This document shows, piece after piece, positions 54,601 through 63,103 of a stretch of 64,000 nt of DNA. The position numbers and the translations under genes were made by a program. The stretch covers positions 124,001-188,000 of the forward strand of contig NZ_QOVM01000003.1 of the NCBI RefSeq assembly GCF_004104375.1, given 5' to 3'. The stretch comes from Leeuwenhoekiella aequorea. Its GTDB lineage: Bacteria > Bacteroidota > Bacteroidia > Flavobacteriales > Flavobacteriaceae. A model generated the notes under the pieces. The model saw only the letters and a program-made list of their open reading frames with translations, did not search any database and was not told where the DNA came from. The first letter of the stretch is position 1, and every line of letters starts with the position of its first letter.

Positions 54601-54701
54601 GAAATACTTGAAATTAAAAAAAGTAATCCTACCAGAACTGACTTAAAGAGAAATAATTGTCCCCTAAGTTTTATCTGAGGTTTTGTATTTTTTTTATTCA
54701 T
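51609..54701 (-). CDS. SusC/RagA family TonB-linked outer-membrane transporter
   Basis: A 1030-residue receptor. After a signal peptide come a carboxypeptidase-D-like domain (ISGTVTNVTTGEPLVGVNVI) and the SusC box DELVIVGYGTKKKRNLTGSI, which precedes the plug (VSVLQGRAAGVQVTSNSGAPG; SIEVLKDAASTAIYGSRAANGV). The barrel ends with RTVILGLNFGF. It imports oligomers together with the SusD lipoprotein. No glycoside hydrolase or sulfatase is linked to this pair here, so this is not a complete polysaccharide-utilisation locus; peptide or phospho-sugar substrates remain possible. Confidence 0.96.
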   Translation of the reverse strand: MNKKNTKPQIKLRGQLFLFKSVLVGLLFLISSISYTQGIAISGTVTNVTTGEPLVGVNVILKDSSRGVTTDLDGNYSIDQVTPGTVLSFSFLGFERKEITVSSETTLNVVLSPIANELDELVIVGYGTKKKRNLTGSIASVGSEEIEQTNQQDAVSVLQGRAAGVQVTSNSGAPGGAMTIRVRGNSSLNSGNDPLYVVDGVPIESNSLSSLNGSENFGLNPLADINPGDIESIEVLKDAASTAIYGSRAANGVVLITTKRGKEGKAQINLNVFTGVSEISRKLSVLNASQYREVILDSYRNMANPVEPIFSVLDSLSPINNGDVDWQDELLRIAPQYKIDLSVRGGSENVKYSWSSSFLDQDGVIINNNYKRVTSRLNVDFNATDKLKFGQSISYTNAINNRINAGGSGNLSLVRELLIRPPTYSMYLPDGSLNGYQFGKRNPVGLAELATHLNKSNRIIGNEYAEYQFTDYLKIRSNVNLDFVSMKEDEFIPSILDYRPGYNTGSVRSLTNLTWGNETYLTFDKQLTDHHLAALAGFSFQNWKNEQTGLDGMFFPSDNLTTLNGAGTISGQEANFITEHSMLSYFGRVSYDYKGKYLAEVNLRADGSSRFGADNRFGYFPSASVGWRFSDENFLQDNAVINDAKLRFSAGQTGNEAIGNYTSQGEFAVGVNYLDYSGAAPTVMPNAGLTWETTTQYDAGLDISLWNNRISLTADYYVKLTEDLLYNVPIPRTTGFSFITQNIGSIENKGIEFTLTTRNFIGDFKWDTNFNISSNSNKVTDLPDELLINGYIQNGQYHILKEGLPIGTFYGYKFNGVYSRDEDNVNAVTNGAQGAVFQGGDPIWEDVNGDNIIDVNDRQIIGDATPDFFGGITNNFSYKNISLSIFFQFSYGNDIYSEINHQRNSVVRYNNLSTDALDRWREQGDVTDFPRPLRDDPLESDSRIQSRWVEDGSYIKLKNINLNYSFPEALVGRLGLSKLDAYITGSNLITWTKYTGFDPDVNSYSGLRAGVDEGSYPQSRTVILGLNFGF

Positions 54702-55104
54702 AATTAATTTTCAATGATCATTATATAGTTACTAAACAAGCAATTAAACAAGGGGTAAAATTAGATTTAAATTATTCACAACTATCTAAAGAAAATGTGA
54801 ACACTTCCATAAAAGCAGATTATTAAATAATTATGATAATTAATTACTTTAATTGTACAGATCGTATTTCAAATACTCTAATCATTCAGAATAATTAGAA
54901 ATTAGCGAAACTTGAAGATGACGAGAAGCACTCTTGTAAGCTAGGTAAACTCTATTATTGATATTTATATTTCAGCTTTATCAATATGCTCTTCTTAATT
55001 TGTAGCATAAGTAACCCGTCTTACTTTCGAAAAAAGAAAGAGAATAAAATCTGTTTAAATAAGATTATTTTTAAAGGATAGAAGATTGCGAAATTATGGG
55101 TTTT
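54702..55104. other. Regulatory gap upstream of susC-like gene
   Basis: About 400 AT-rich bases between the tautomerase stop and the SusC-like start. No gene, clear hairpin terminator or perfect promoter pair was recognised; the SusC promoter must be within it. No regulator gene (SusR, ECF sigma/anti-sigma) is next to it. Confidence 0.45.
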
Positions 55105-55329
55105 CTAATACGAATATCCCGGCTTTTTAGTCAGTTTTTCTAAGTTAGGTAAAATTTCAGGTTGATATACTGTTTCATTCCAATCTTCTTTTGAGACTTC
55201 CTCTATTGCGATAGAAATTGATGCTTCAGATTTACCTAAAGATTGCTGTAATGCCTGAGATAAAGCTGTGGTTACAGCTACTCTTTCTTCTTCAGATAAT
55301 GGAAAGCTTTTTAGTACTATATGGGGCAT
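55105..55329 (-). CDS. Tautomerase family protein (4-oxalocrotonate tautomerase-like)
   Basis: A 74-residue protein starting Met-Pro, so Pro1 of the mature chain can serve as catalytic base, the family hallmark. The beta-alpha-beta pattern (PHIVLKSFPLSEEERVAV, ASISIAIEEVSKEDW) fits the PptA/4-OT superfamily. The arginine pair of classic 4-OT is not obvious, so the substrate is open. It follows the DUF808 gene by 25 bases on the same strand. Confidence 0.82.
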   Translation of the reverse strand: MPHIVLKSFPLSEEERVAVTTALSQALQQSLGKSEASISIAIEEVSKEDWNETVYQPEILPNLEKLTKKPGYSY

Positions 55330-55354
55330 TTCAGTATATTTTAATTAAAATAAT

Positions 55355-56230
55355 TTATGCTTTTATAGACTTCCAAGCTTTTTTTCCTCCCATTACAAAA
55401 AGTAAAACCAGAAAGCCAATTACAAGTCCCAGTAAAAATTCGACTAGCATACTTGGAAGACTTTCCAAGAAATCGTGAAAGAAATGGATATTATGAGAAA
55501 AAATTCCTCCAGAGACAAGTAGCAATGCAATGGTACCTATAACTCCCAGACTCTTAATAACCCACGGCAGCGCATTAACAAGTAATCTTCCTATTTTATC
55601 TGAAAAGCTGTTATCTTCTTCATTAAGAGCAATCAACTTTGCTCCAAATTCGTCCATTCTCACAATTAGGGCTACAATTCCGTAAACCCCTATAGTAGCT
55701 ATAAGTGCGATTATGCTCACAACTATGATTTGCATGGTTAATTCTTCTTCAGCTACAGTTCCTAATGCGATTATCACAATTTCAACAGACAATATAAAAT
55801 CAGTAAGAATTGCAGATTTTATCTTTTCCTTTTCACGACTTAAAATCTCTTCTTCTGAAAGTTCTTCGAGCGATGGTTTTTCAGATTTATGCACGTGCGG
55901 AAAGATAAATTCATATATTTTTTCTGCTCCTTCATAGGCCAGATAGAGTCCGCCTAAAATTAAAATGACCGTAATAGCTGTAGGAACAAATGCGCTAAGC
56001 ACAAATGCGACTGGAAGTATGATGATTTTATTTAATAATGAACCTTTCGTAATTGCCCATAGTACCGGCAATTCTCTTGAAGACATAAAACCTGATGCCT
56101 TCTCTGCATTTACCGCCAGATCATCTCCTAGAATTCCTGCTGTTTTTTTTCCGGCGACTTTACTCATTACTGCAACATCATCCATTAAGGTTGCTATGTC
56201 GTCTAAAAGCGCAAAAAATCCTGAGGCCAT
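55355..56230 (-). CDS. DUF808 (YedI-like) inner-membrane protein
   Basis: A 291-residue membrane protein with the family start ASGFFALLDDIATLMDDVAVMSKVAGKKTAGILGDDLAVNA in the first 45 residues and about six membrane helices. The family is widespread and of unknown function. The pairing with a small tautomerase gene downstream may be chance. No regulatory element was noted. Confidence 0.88.
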   Translation of the reverse strand: MASGFFALLDDIATLMDDVAVMSKVAGKKTAGILGDDLAVNAEKASGFMSSRELPVLWAITKGSLLNKIIILPVAFVLSAFVPTAITVILILGGLYLAYEGAEKIYEFIFPHVHKSEKPSLEELSEEEILSREKEKIKSAILTDFILSVEIVIIALGTVAEEELTMQIIVVSIIALIATIGVYGIVALIVRMDEFGAKLIALNEEDNSFSDKIGRLLVNALPWVIKSLGVIGTIALLLVSGGIFSHNIHFFHDFLESLPSMLVEFLLGLVIGFLVLLFVMGGKKAWKSIKA

Positions 56231-56431
56231 AAAGCTATTATTTGGTTAGACCGGCAATATAAGTTGCCCTTTTTAAAAATCGAATTAAATATTTTATAAT
56301 TTATATGAAATATATGCGTTGAGACTTCTTGTGAAAACCTAAAGTTTAAAGTTATTTTAAAGCCGCTATGCTATCGCTATTGATTTTATAGCTTTACTCA
56401 GTTACCCATAGTAAAAATTGAACCCCCTATT

Positions 56432-57292
56432 ATGAAATATCTTGCGCACTACGTTATTATTGGCGCATTATGCTTTTCTGGCATTTTGTCTTATGCATTT
56501 TATAAAAAATCTATTTCTGAAGAAAAAGAGATACTTGAAAATGCAACTTACAATCTTGTGAAAACCTGGGAACTTCCAGAATTACTTAATGAGGTGAGCG
56601 GTATTGCCTGGGTTAATGACTCCATCCTTGCCTGCATTCAAGATGAAGAAGGGGTAATTTACAATTACAATTTACAAACAGAAGAAATCGTCTTTGATGT
56701 ACAATTTTCTGAAGCCGGAGATTATGAAGGAGTTGCTTTAAATGATACTGACGCTTATGTACTGCGCAGTGATGGGCGTATCTATGAGGTCCTAAATTTT
56801 ATGAGCGATTCGATAAGCGTAAGCCATTTTGATACACCTTTTAACGAAGACAACAATCTGGAAAGTCTTACTTATAATCCAAAAACTAAAAATCTAATTA
56901 CCGTATCGAAAGATGAAGATCTAAAGGAAAAGAATTTTAAAGGACTTTATGAAATACCTATAGCAACCAAAATTCAAAAAAACTCACCCGTTATAAAAAT
57001 TGATATGAATGCCGAAGCTTTTGCCTCTTTTCAAAAGAAAAAGGCAGAGAAAACGTTCAACCCATCAGACATTGCCATTCATCCAAAAAGCGGGGATTAT
57101 TATATTGTAGATGGTAAAAACCCAAAACTTCTAATACTTAGCGCAAACGGAACATTTAAAGATTTACACCAACTTAATAAGTTTCATTTTGCGCAACCCG
57201 AAGGAATAACTTTTAGTCCTGACGGTAAACTATATATTGCTAATGAAGCTGCAAATGGAGTAGCAACTATTATGGAAGTCACCTTAGATTAG
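56432..57292 (+). CDS. SdiA-regulated-like (YjiK-type) exported beta-propeller protein
   Basis: A 286-residue protein with one N-terminal membrane or signal segment (residues 6-24) and a body of propeller-like strands: LNEVSGIAWVNDSILACIQDEEGVIYNY, GDYEGVALND and FAQPEGITFSPDGKLYIANEA. This is the SdiA-regulated/YjiK pattern, a six-bladed propeller seen on the outer face of the inner membrane. Function unknown. It stands before the large Omp85 gene in the same direction with a 175-base gap. Confidence 0.82.
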   Translation: MKYLAHYVIIGALCFSGILSYAFYKKSISEEKEILENATYNLVKTWELPELLNEVSGIAWVNDSILACIQDEEGVIYNYNLQTEEIVFDVQFSEAGDYEGVALNDTDAYVLRSDGRIYEVLNFMSDSISVSHFDTPFNEDNNLESLTYNPKTKNLITVSKDEDLKEKNFKGLYEIPIATKIQKNSPVIKIDMNAEAFASFQKKKAEKTFNPSDIAIHPKSGDYYIVDGKNPKLLILSANGTFKDLHQLNKFHFAQPEGITFSPDGKLYIANEAANGVATIMEVTLD

Positions 57293-57433
57293 CTTGCTAA
57301 TGATAGTTCATTAATCTATAATTTGCCAACTAAATAGTATAACATAAGGTAGTAGACAATTAAAAATTCTTAACACTTCATTAAAACAGTGTTATATAGG
57401 GTTAAAAGTTAATAAGCATAGAAAATTTTAATA

Positions 57434-57441
57434 TACTTTCG
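57434..57441 (+). promoter_or_regulatory. -7 element of the Omp85-fusion gene
   Basis: TACTTTCG, one mismatch to TAnnTTTG, 26 bases before the start codon; no clear -33 box. Confidence 0.4.
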
Positions 57442-57467
57442 GTTTTTAAAATTTTCACGACCTCCAT

Positions 57468-60400
57468 ATGATTCAGAAATACGCACCTGCACCAACCGCA
57501 TTTGTAAGTAAAGCCAGTACATTATTATTTCTTTTAATTGGTATAAGCCAGTTTGGCTTTGCTCAAAACAAAGAAATTGAACAAGTTTTTTACTTTACCG
57601 GAAATACAGAACTTCAAACCGGAAATCCTGCACAAGATGTTTTAAAAGCTATTACTGCTATGTCACAAAATGACAAAAAAGCAACCTTTGTAGCGCTAGG
57701 AAATATCACTAAAAACGGATACCCTCCTAAAAAAGATAAACGAGCAAAAACTGAAGAACTTCTTCAACACAGTTTAATGCAACCCCTTGAGAACTTTAAT
57801 GGCAATCTTATTTTTATGCCGGGTGAAAACGAATGGAATAAAAATGGCCACGAGAATCTTGATGATATGGAATCATTTATTCAAGATAACAGCAAAGTAA
57901 AATTTTGGCCTAACGATGGTTGTCCGCGAGAAATAGAGGACTTAGGTACAAGCAATACGGTATTGTTAATGGTAGATTCTCAATGGTTTCTTGAAGATTG
58001 GGATGATCACTTATATATTAATAACAAATGTGACATAAAAACCCGTGAGGACTTTATTGCAAAATTCAAAGATGATCTTAAGGATGAGCAAAACAAGACT
58101 GTAATTGTTGCTATTTACCATTCGGTATCTACAAATTCTCGTCAAAGTTTATTAGAAAGTATAGGTGGCACTAAGAAAGAAGATTTTCATAGTAACCAGC
58201 GTGAAAAATTAGGTGGTGTTTTAGAAACACTTGCAGGTATGTTTCCTGACGTACTATTTGTATCAGCAAGTGACCGAAACTTACAGTATTTAACACACCA
58301 CGATGTGCCTCAAATTATCAGCGGAGCGGCTTCAGCAAAACTGGATAATGTACGTAAAGTAGATGATGGCGAATTTGCTGCTAAAACAAACGGTTTTGCA
58401 AGACTTACAGTTTATAAAGATCGTAGTTCTCAAGTAGAATTTTTTGCTACTTCACAGAATGCAACCGAAAAATTATTTACTAAAAAAATAAGAAGTGAGC
58501 GTATCGATCCAGATACACTTACCTATCCTGATATTAATAGATTAGGAGCTACTTATAAAGCTTCAATCTATACAGAAGAAGAAACTAAAAAAAGCGGATT
58601 TTACCGTATGTTATGGGGAAATCATTACCGTGACTTATATAGCAAAGAAATTGAAGCTCCGGTTTTAAATCTCTCAAAACTACCAAACAATGTGCATGCC
58701 ATTTCAGAAGGTGGTGGAAATCAGTCTCGCTCGTTACGTCTTATAGATGACAATGAGCATGAATACACTGTACGTGAAATACGTAAAAGTGCAGTACGCT
58801 TTATTCAGTCAAAAATTAAAGATCATTACGTTGAGGATTTTATGCAAAATACAATTGCAGAAGATATCGTTCAGGATTTTTATACCACTGCACAACCTTA
58901 TGCCCCTTTTGCTTTGAATCCCATTTTTGAGAAACTGGATATTTATAATGCCGAGCCTCAAATTGTGTATTTACCAAAGCAAAAAGAGTTAGGTATTTAC
59001 AATGAAGATTATGGCGACAAACTATATATGTTTGAAGCGCACGCAGGGGATGAAAACAAAGACTTCAAACGTTTTGGCGAAGCCGATGATATCATAAGTT
59101 CTAAAGATTTATTAGCTGAAACACGTGAGTCTAAAAAGACGCAAGTTGATGAAGGAAATTATCTGAAAGTAAGATTAATGGATTTTGTTGTTGGTGATTA
59201 TGACCGTCACTACGATCAATGGCGTTGGGCAGAATACGAAGGAGAAAACGATACTAAAACTTACAAAACTATAAGACGTGACCGTGATCAAGCATTCCCA
59301 AAATATGACGGATTAATACTGTCTGTTTTAAAAATGGGTATGATCGACTTTAGATCTATGGAAAAATATGATGGTGACGTAAATAGTGTAAAGTGGATGA
59401 GTAGATACGCCTATCCTCTTGATCAGGCATTCTTAAAAGAAATCACCTGGGAAGAATGGGAGGAGCAGGTAAATTTTATTCAAGAAAATTTAACTGATGA
59501 GACGATCGAAGCAGCTTTCAAAACTTTACCTGAAGCAGCTCAAGATGAGAGCATCAGTTCTATAAAAAGTAGTTTAAAAGAGCGCCGCGATAATCTTTTA
59601 AGTATTGCAAAACGCTATTATGAGTATTTAATGAGTCATCAAATAATTACGGGTACCAGCGAAAAAGATGATTTTTTAATTACAAGAAAAGAAAATGGAG
59701 AAACTACAGTTAAGTTGACCACTTCAGAAGATATAGTTTTTGAAAGAACTTACAATAAAGACTTAACTAAAGAACTATGGATTTATGGCCTAGACGATGA
59801 AGATACTTTTAAAATTACTGGTACTGGAGATCATTACATTCCGCTTAAAATATTAGGTGGCGAAAATAATGATATATATGATTTTGAAAATACAAAACGT
59901 GCTAAAGTGTATGACTATAAAAGTAAGAAAAACACTTTTGTAAATGATCGTATAAATAAATGGCTAGTTGATAGTTACACCATAAATAACTATAATGATG
60001 CTTCTCGTAAGCTTGATGCAAATACGGTTTTTCCTAGTATAGGTTTTGATCCTGACGCTGGATTTAAAGTAGGTGTTAAAGATACCTATACAACCTATGG
60101 ATTAGCTAACAACCCGTTTAAAACTCAACATTCATTAACTGCTCAATTTTATTCTGCAACTAGTGGATTTGAGTTTATGTATTCGGGTGAATTTGCTCAC
60201 GTATTTTATAATTGGAATTTTGCATTAGATGCACGCTATACAAGTCCGAATTTTGCTATAAATTATTTTGGAACTGGAAATGATACCGAGTATAACGATG
60301 ATATAGATCGCGATTTTAATCGTGTGCGTATCAAACAATGGAGTGTTTTTCCATCTTTAAAATATAGAAAAGATAATGTGCAAATTAGTTTAGGTGCCGG

Positions 60401-61070
60401 TATCGAAGCATTAAATGTAGAGTATGATGCTGATGGAGTTACAGGTGTAACTAATATTCCTATAAATTTTAATCCTACAGATGATGTTTTTAATAATCAA
60501 ACCTATGCCGGTGCAGAAGCTAGTTTTCAGTACAAAAATAAAACAGGTGAGATTGCATTTATAAGACGTGGATATCAATTTGACTTAGTTGCTGGTTATA
60601 AAACCAGTATTGATGAGTATAATAATGAGTTCACTTATTTAAAACCTACTCTATCTGTAGATTTCCCATTGCACCCAAGCGGTATGGCAGTATTAGCTAC
60701 CAAAGTAGGCGCACATATGAATTTTGGAGGTGATTATGAGTTTTACCACGGTGCAACACTAGGTGGAAATCAAAGTTTACGAGGCTTCCGTAATGAACGC
60801 TTTAATGGTGAGACTGCTTTTTATCAAAGTACCGATTTACGTGTAGGTCTTTCTGAAATAAAAACAAATTTTATACCGCTTCGTATCGGTGTTTCAGCAG
60901 GATTTGATTATGGCCGTGTGTGGGTGGATAACGACAATTCGCAACAATGGCACAATAGCTATGGTGGATCCGTTTTTATAAATGGATTCAAAGCACTTAC
61001 TGCAAATGTGGGTTATTATATGAGCGATGAAACAAACCGATTAGTATTTACTTTAGGTTTTGCATTTTAA
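57468..61070 (+). CDS. Three-part outer-membrane protein: phosphoesterase-like, kinase-like-motif region, Omp85/BamA-type barrel
   Basis: A 1200-residue protein with a signal peptide (to about residue 33). Residues 38-340 resemble a calcineurin-like phosphoesterase fold, but active-site motifs are eroded (PGENEW for GNHD, YHSV for GHxP). Residues about 390-760 contain GDYDRHYDQWRW (576-587) and RRDRDQAF (603-610), spaced like the catalytic and metal-binding motifs of Fam20C/HipA-type kinases. Residues about 850-1200 form a surface-antigen/Omp85 barrel with GGNQSLRGF (LRGF at 1104-1107) and a phenylalanine end. It is a single-gene unit with terminator. Function is unknown; the kinase comparison is my inference. 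Confidence 0.8.
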   Translation: MIQKYAPAPTAFVSKASTLLFLLIGISQFGFAQNKEIEQVFYFTGNTELQTGNPAQDVLKAITAMSQNDKKATFVALGNITKNGYPPKKDKRAKTEELLQHSLMQPLENFNGNLIFMPGENEWNKNGHENLDDMESFIQDNSKVKFWPNDGCPREIEDLGTSNTVLLMVDSQWFLEDWDDHLYINNKCDIKTREDFIAKFKDDLKDEQNKTVIVAIYHSVSTNSRQSLLESIGGTKKEDFHSNQREKLGGVLETLAGMFPDVLFVSASDRNLQYLTHHDVPQIISGAASAKLDNVRKVDDGEFAAKTNGFARLTVYKDRSSQVEFFATSQNATEKLFTKKIRSERIDPDTLTYPDINRLGATYKASIYTEEETKKSGFYRMLWGNHYRDLYSKEIEAPVLNLSKLPNNVHAISEGGGNQSRSLRLIDDNEHEYTVREIRKSAVRFIQSKIKDHYVEDFMQNTIAEDIVQDFYTTAQPYAPFALNPIFEKLDIYNAEPQIVYLPKQKELGIYNEDYGDKLYMFEAHAGDENKDFKRFGEADDIISSKDLLAETRESKKTQVDEGNYLKVRLMDFVVGDYDRHYDQWRWAEYEGENDTKTYKTIRRDRDQAFPKYDGLILSVLKMGMIDFRSMEKYDGDVNSVKWMSRYAYPLDQAFLKEITWEEWEEQVNFIQENLTDETIEAAFKTLPEAAQDESISSIKSSLKERRDNLLSIAKRYYEYLMSHQIITGTSEKDDFLITRKENGETTVKLTTSEDIVFERTYNKDLTKELWIYGLDDEDTFKITGTGDHYIPLKILGGENNDIYDFENTKRAKVYDYKSKKNTFVNDRINKWLVDSYTINNYNDASRKLDANTVFPSIGFDPDAGFKVGVKDTYTTYGLANNPFKTQHSLTAQFYSATSGFEFMYSGEFAHVFYNWNFALDARYTSPNFAINYFGTGNDTEYNDDIDRDFNRVRIKQWSVFPSLKYRKDNVQISLGAGIEALNVEYDADGVTGVTNIPINFNPTDDVFNNQTYAGAEASFQYKNKTGEIAFIRRGYQFDLVAGYKTSIDEYNNEFTYLKPTLSVDFPLHPSGMAVLATKVGAHMNFGGDYEFYHGATLGGNQSLRGFRNERFNGETAFYQSTDLRVGLSEIKTNFIPLRIGVSAGFDYGRVWVDNDNSQQWHNSYGGSVFINGFKALTANVGYYMSDETNRLVFTLGFAF

Positions 61071-61086
61071 TTGATTACGAATCCAA

Positions 61087-61122
61087 AAAAAGGTCCTGCT
61101 TTTGCAAAAGCAGGACCTTTTT
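61087..61122 (+). terminator. Strong terminator (bidirectional)
   Basis: Seventeen-base arms 61087-61103 and 61106-61122, GC-rich centre, A run before and T run after. It lies between the convergent Omp85-fusion gene and modC. Confidence 0.9.
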
Positions 61123-61152
61123 ATTTTATAGTATTTTGAGCGGACATGTAAA

Positions 61153-62034
61153 TTATCTAGCCCTCAATTTATAGAGTAAGGGATTAAAGGCTTTTGAAAC
61201 TACAAGCACTTTATCACCCACATCAAGATTTTGTGCTTCTTCGGGTTGCACCACAACCTTGACCACTTCGGTGTGAATACGAACGGTTACAATACTTATC
61301 AACTCTTCGTTACTCACTTTAAGAACCTCACCAGTAAATTTAAATTTCCCACTAAGCTTTTGATTGATAAACACATGTTCTGGTGTCCCTTGATTTATAA
61401 TTTTCCCATCTTCTAAACAGATAACCCGGTCTGCAAGTTTTACAATTTCGCTTACATCGTGAGAAATAAGAATCGTAGTTAATTTAAATTCCGAATGAAT
61501 TTGCTTGAGATATTCCTGTAATTTATATCTAATGGTGGTATCTAACGCGGCAAGTGGTTCATCGAGGAGTAAAATTTCTGGTTGCTGTACCAGAGCACGA
61601 GCCAGAGCCACACGCTGTTTTTGACCACCACTTAAAGTCTCGGGTTTGCGATTTTGCAATTGACCTAATTCCATTAATTCGATGAGACTGGTTATTGCTT
61701 TGGCTCCATACTTTTTAGTTTGTGCGAACTGTAAATTTTCTAACACGGTCATTTGGGGAAATAATGCATAATCCTGAAAGACATAACCTACTTTTCGCTT
61801 TTGAGGTGTCAGATTTATTTTTTTGGACTGGTCAAACCATACTTCATCGTTTACTATAATCTTTCCGGCATCTGGATTGAGTAATCCACTTATCATACGT
61901 AGAGTAGATGTTTTACCCACTCCTGAAGCTCCGTATAATGTTACAAATTCGCCTTTTTCAATATCAATTTTCAGTTTTAAAAGCATCTCGCCTTCTGCCG
62001 CCTGAAGTTTTTTATTAAGATCAATTTGTATCAT
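61153..62034 (-). CDS. modC: Molybdate ABC transporter ATP-binding protein ModC
   Basis: A 293-residue ATPase: Walker A GASGVGKTS (35-43), Q-loop FQDYALFPQMTV, signature LSGGQKQR and Walker B ILLLDEP with following LAALD, then a C-terminal TOBE-like domain (FTGEVLKVSNEELISIVTVRI) that binds molybdate or tungstate in ModC. It is the last gene of the mod operon and overlaps modB by four bases. Confidence 0.92.
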   Translation of the reverse strand: MIQIDLNKKLQAAEGEMLLKLKIDIEKGEFVTLYGASGVGKTSTLRMISGLLNPDAGKIIVNDEVWFDQSKKINLTPQKRKVGYVFQDYALFPQMTVLENLQFAQTKKYGAKAITSLIELMELGQLQNRKPETLSGGQKQRVALARALVQQPEILLLDEPLAALDTTIRYKLQEYLKQIHSEFKLTTILISHDVSEIVKLADRVICLEDGKIINQGTPEHVFINQKLSGKFKFTGEVLKVSNEELISIVTVRIHTEVVKVVVQPEEAQNLDVGDKVLVVSKAFNPLLYKLRAR

Positions 62035-62702
62035 TTAATGATGCCTTTTAAGAGGTTTCCGTTTACGAGATAAACCACAAGAAGTATAGAAAATGTGATA
62101 GCAAAAAGTATGAGTGAGTAATAATTGGCTGCATCATAATTAAGTGCTTCTACCTCATCATAAATTGCAATAGAAGCTACTTTAGTTCTACCTGGTATGT
62201 TTCCTCCTATCATCAAAACGACACCAAACTCCCCTACTGTATGTGCAAAAGATAATACTATACCGGTAAGAATTGCAGGTTTTATCTGTGGTAACTGAAT
62301 TTTGAAAAGTGTTTGCCATTTAGACTTTCCCATAACATATGAAGCTTCGGTAATCGATTTTGAAATGGAGCTTAAGCCAGATTGTAAGGGATGTACCATA
62401 AATGGTAAGCTATAAATAACGGAAGCTATTACCAGACCTGTAAAAGAAAATACCAATTTTAATCCGAAAACAGCATTGAGCCAAGATCCTAAACCCGAAT
62501 TGGGACTAAATGCGATTAAAAAGTAAAAACCTATTACGGTAGGTGGTAATACCAGTGGCATACTTACCAATGTTTCTATAATAGGTTTGAAACGAGATTT
62601 TGTATGACTTAACCAGAATGCAACAGGCGTTGCGACCAGCAGTAAAATTAAGGTAACTACCAGTGCAAGCTGAAAAGTAAGGGTTAGCGGTTCCCAATTC
62701 AT
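62031..62702 (-). CDS. modB: Molybdate ABC transporter permease ModB
   Basis: A 223-residue permease with five or six membrane helices. The coupling (EAA) loop reads ITEASYVMGKSKWQTLFKIQLPQIKPAI, and the ModB-type HTVGEFGVVLMIGGNIPG follows. Its start overlaps the TOBE gene and its end overlaps modC, four bases each. Confidence 0.93.
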   Translation of the reverse strand: MNWEPLTLTFQLALVVTLILLLVATPVAFWLSHTKSRFKPIIETLVSMPLVLPPTVIGFYFLIAFSPNSGLGSWLNAVFGLKLVFSFTGLVIASVIYSLPFMVHPLQSGLSSISKSITEASYVMGKSKWQTLFKIQLPQIKPAILTGIVLSFAHTVGEFGVVLMIGGNIPGRTKVASIAIYDEVEALNYDAANYYSLILFAITFSILLVVYLVNGNLLKGIIK

Positions 62703-63103
62703 AAACTACGTAGCATTACTTCGTTTAACTTTATCATCGCGATCACCTCGTCTTCAACTTTTAAATCAAGAGCCACAGCAGCTGCCGCACTTATAATAGC
62801 CGTAAAAATACCTGCATCAGACTTTAGATCTAATTTACAGAGTAAGTTTCCAATTTCTAAATGCGTAATAATTGCAGGTATTTTATTTTGTAAACTAATA
62901 CCACTTTGATCTCCTAAACCTATTATTACTTCAGTTTCTTTAAATAGGATACTCACCTTTGCATTACTCTTCAAGTAGGAAGCCGTTTCCGGAGTATCAA
63001 TGACAATCGCTTTCATTAATATATCTGAAGTAACATCAATATCAACTATTGATAAGTTTCCATTTACGTGGACCGTTTTTATGAACCCTTCAAAATTATT
63101 CAT
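62699..63103 (-). CDS. Stand-alone TOBE (molbindin-like) protein
   Basis: A 134-residue cytoplasmic protein with two TOBE/Mop-like units (about 1-65 and 70-134), the second with ITHLEIGNLLCKLDLKSDAGIFTAIISAAAAVALDLKV, the typical molybdate-binding strand pattern. Such proteins store molybdate or tungstate or sense it. Its place between modA and modB, overlapping both, ties it to uptake. No DNA-binding domain is present, so it is not ModE. Confidence 0.85.
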   Translation of the reverse strand: MNNFEGFIKTVHVNGNLSIVDIDVTSDILMKAIVIDTPETASYLKSNAKVSILFKETEVIIGLGDQSGISLQNKIPAIITHLEIGNLLCKLDLKSDAGIFTAIISAAAAVALDLKVEDEVIAMIKLNEVMLRSL

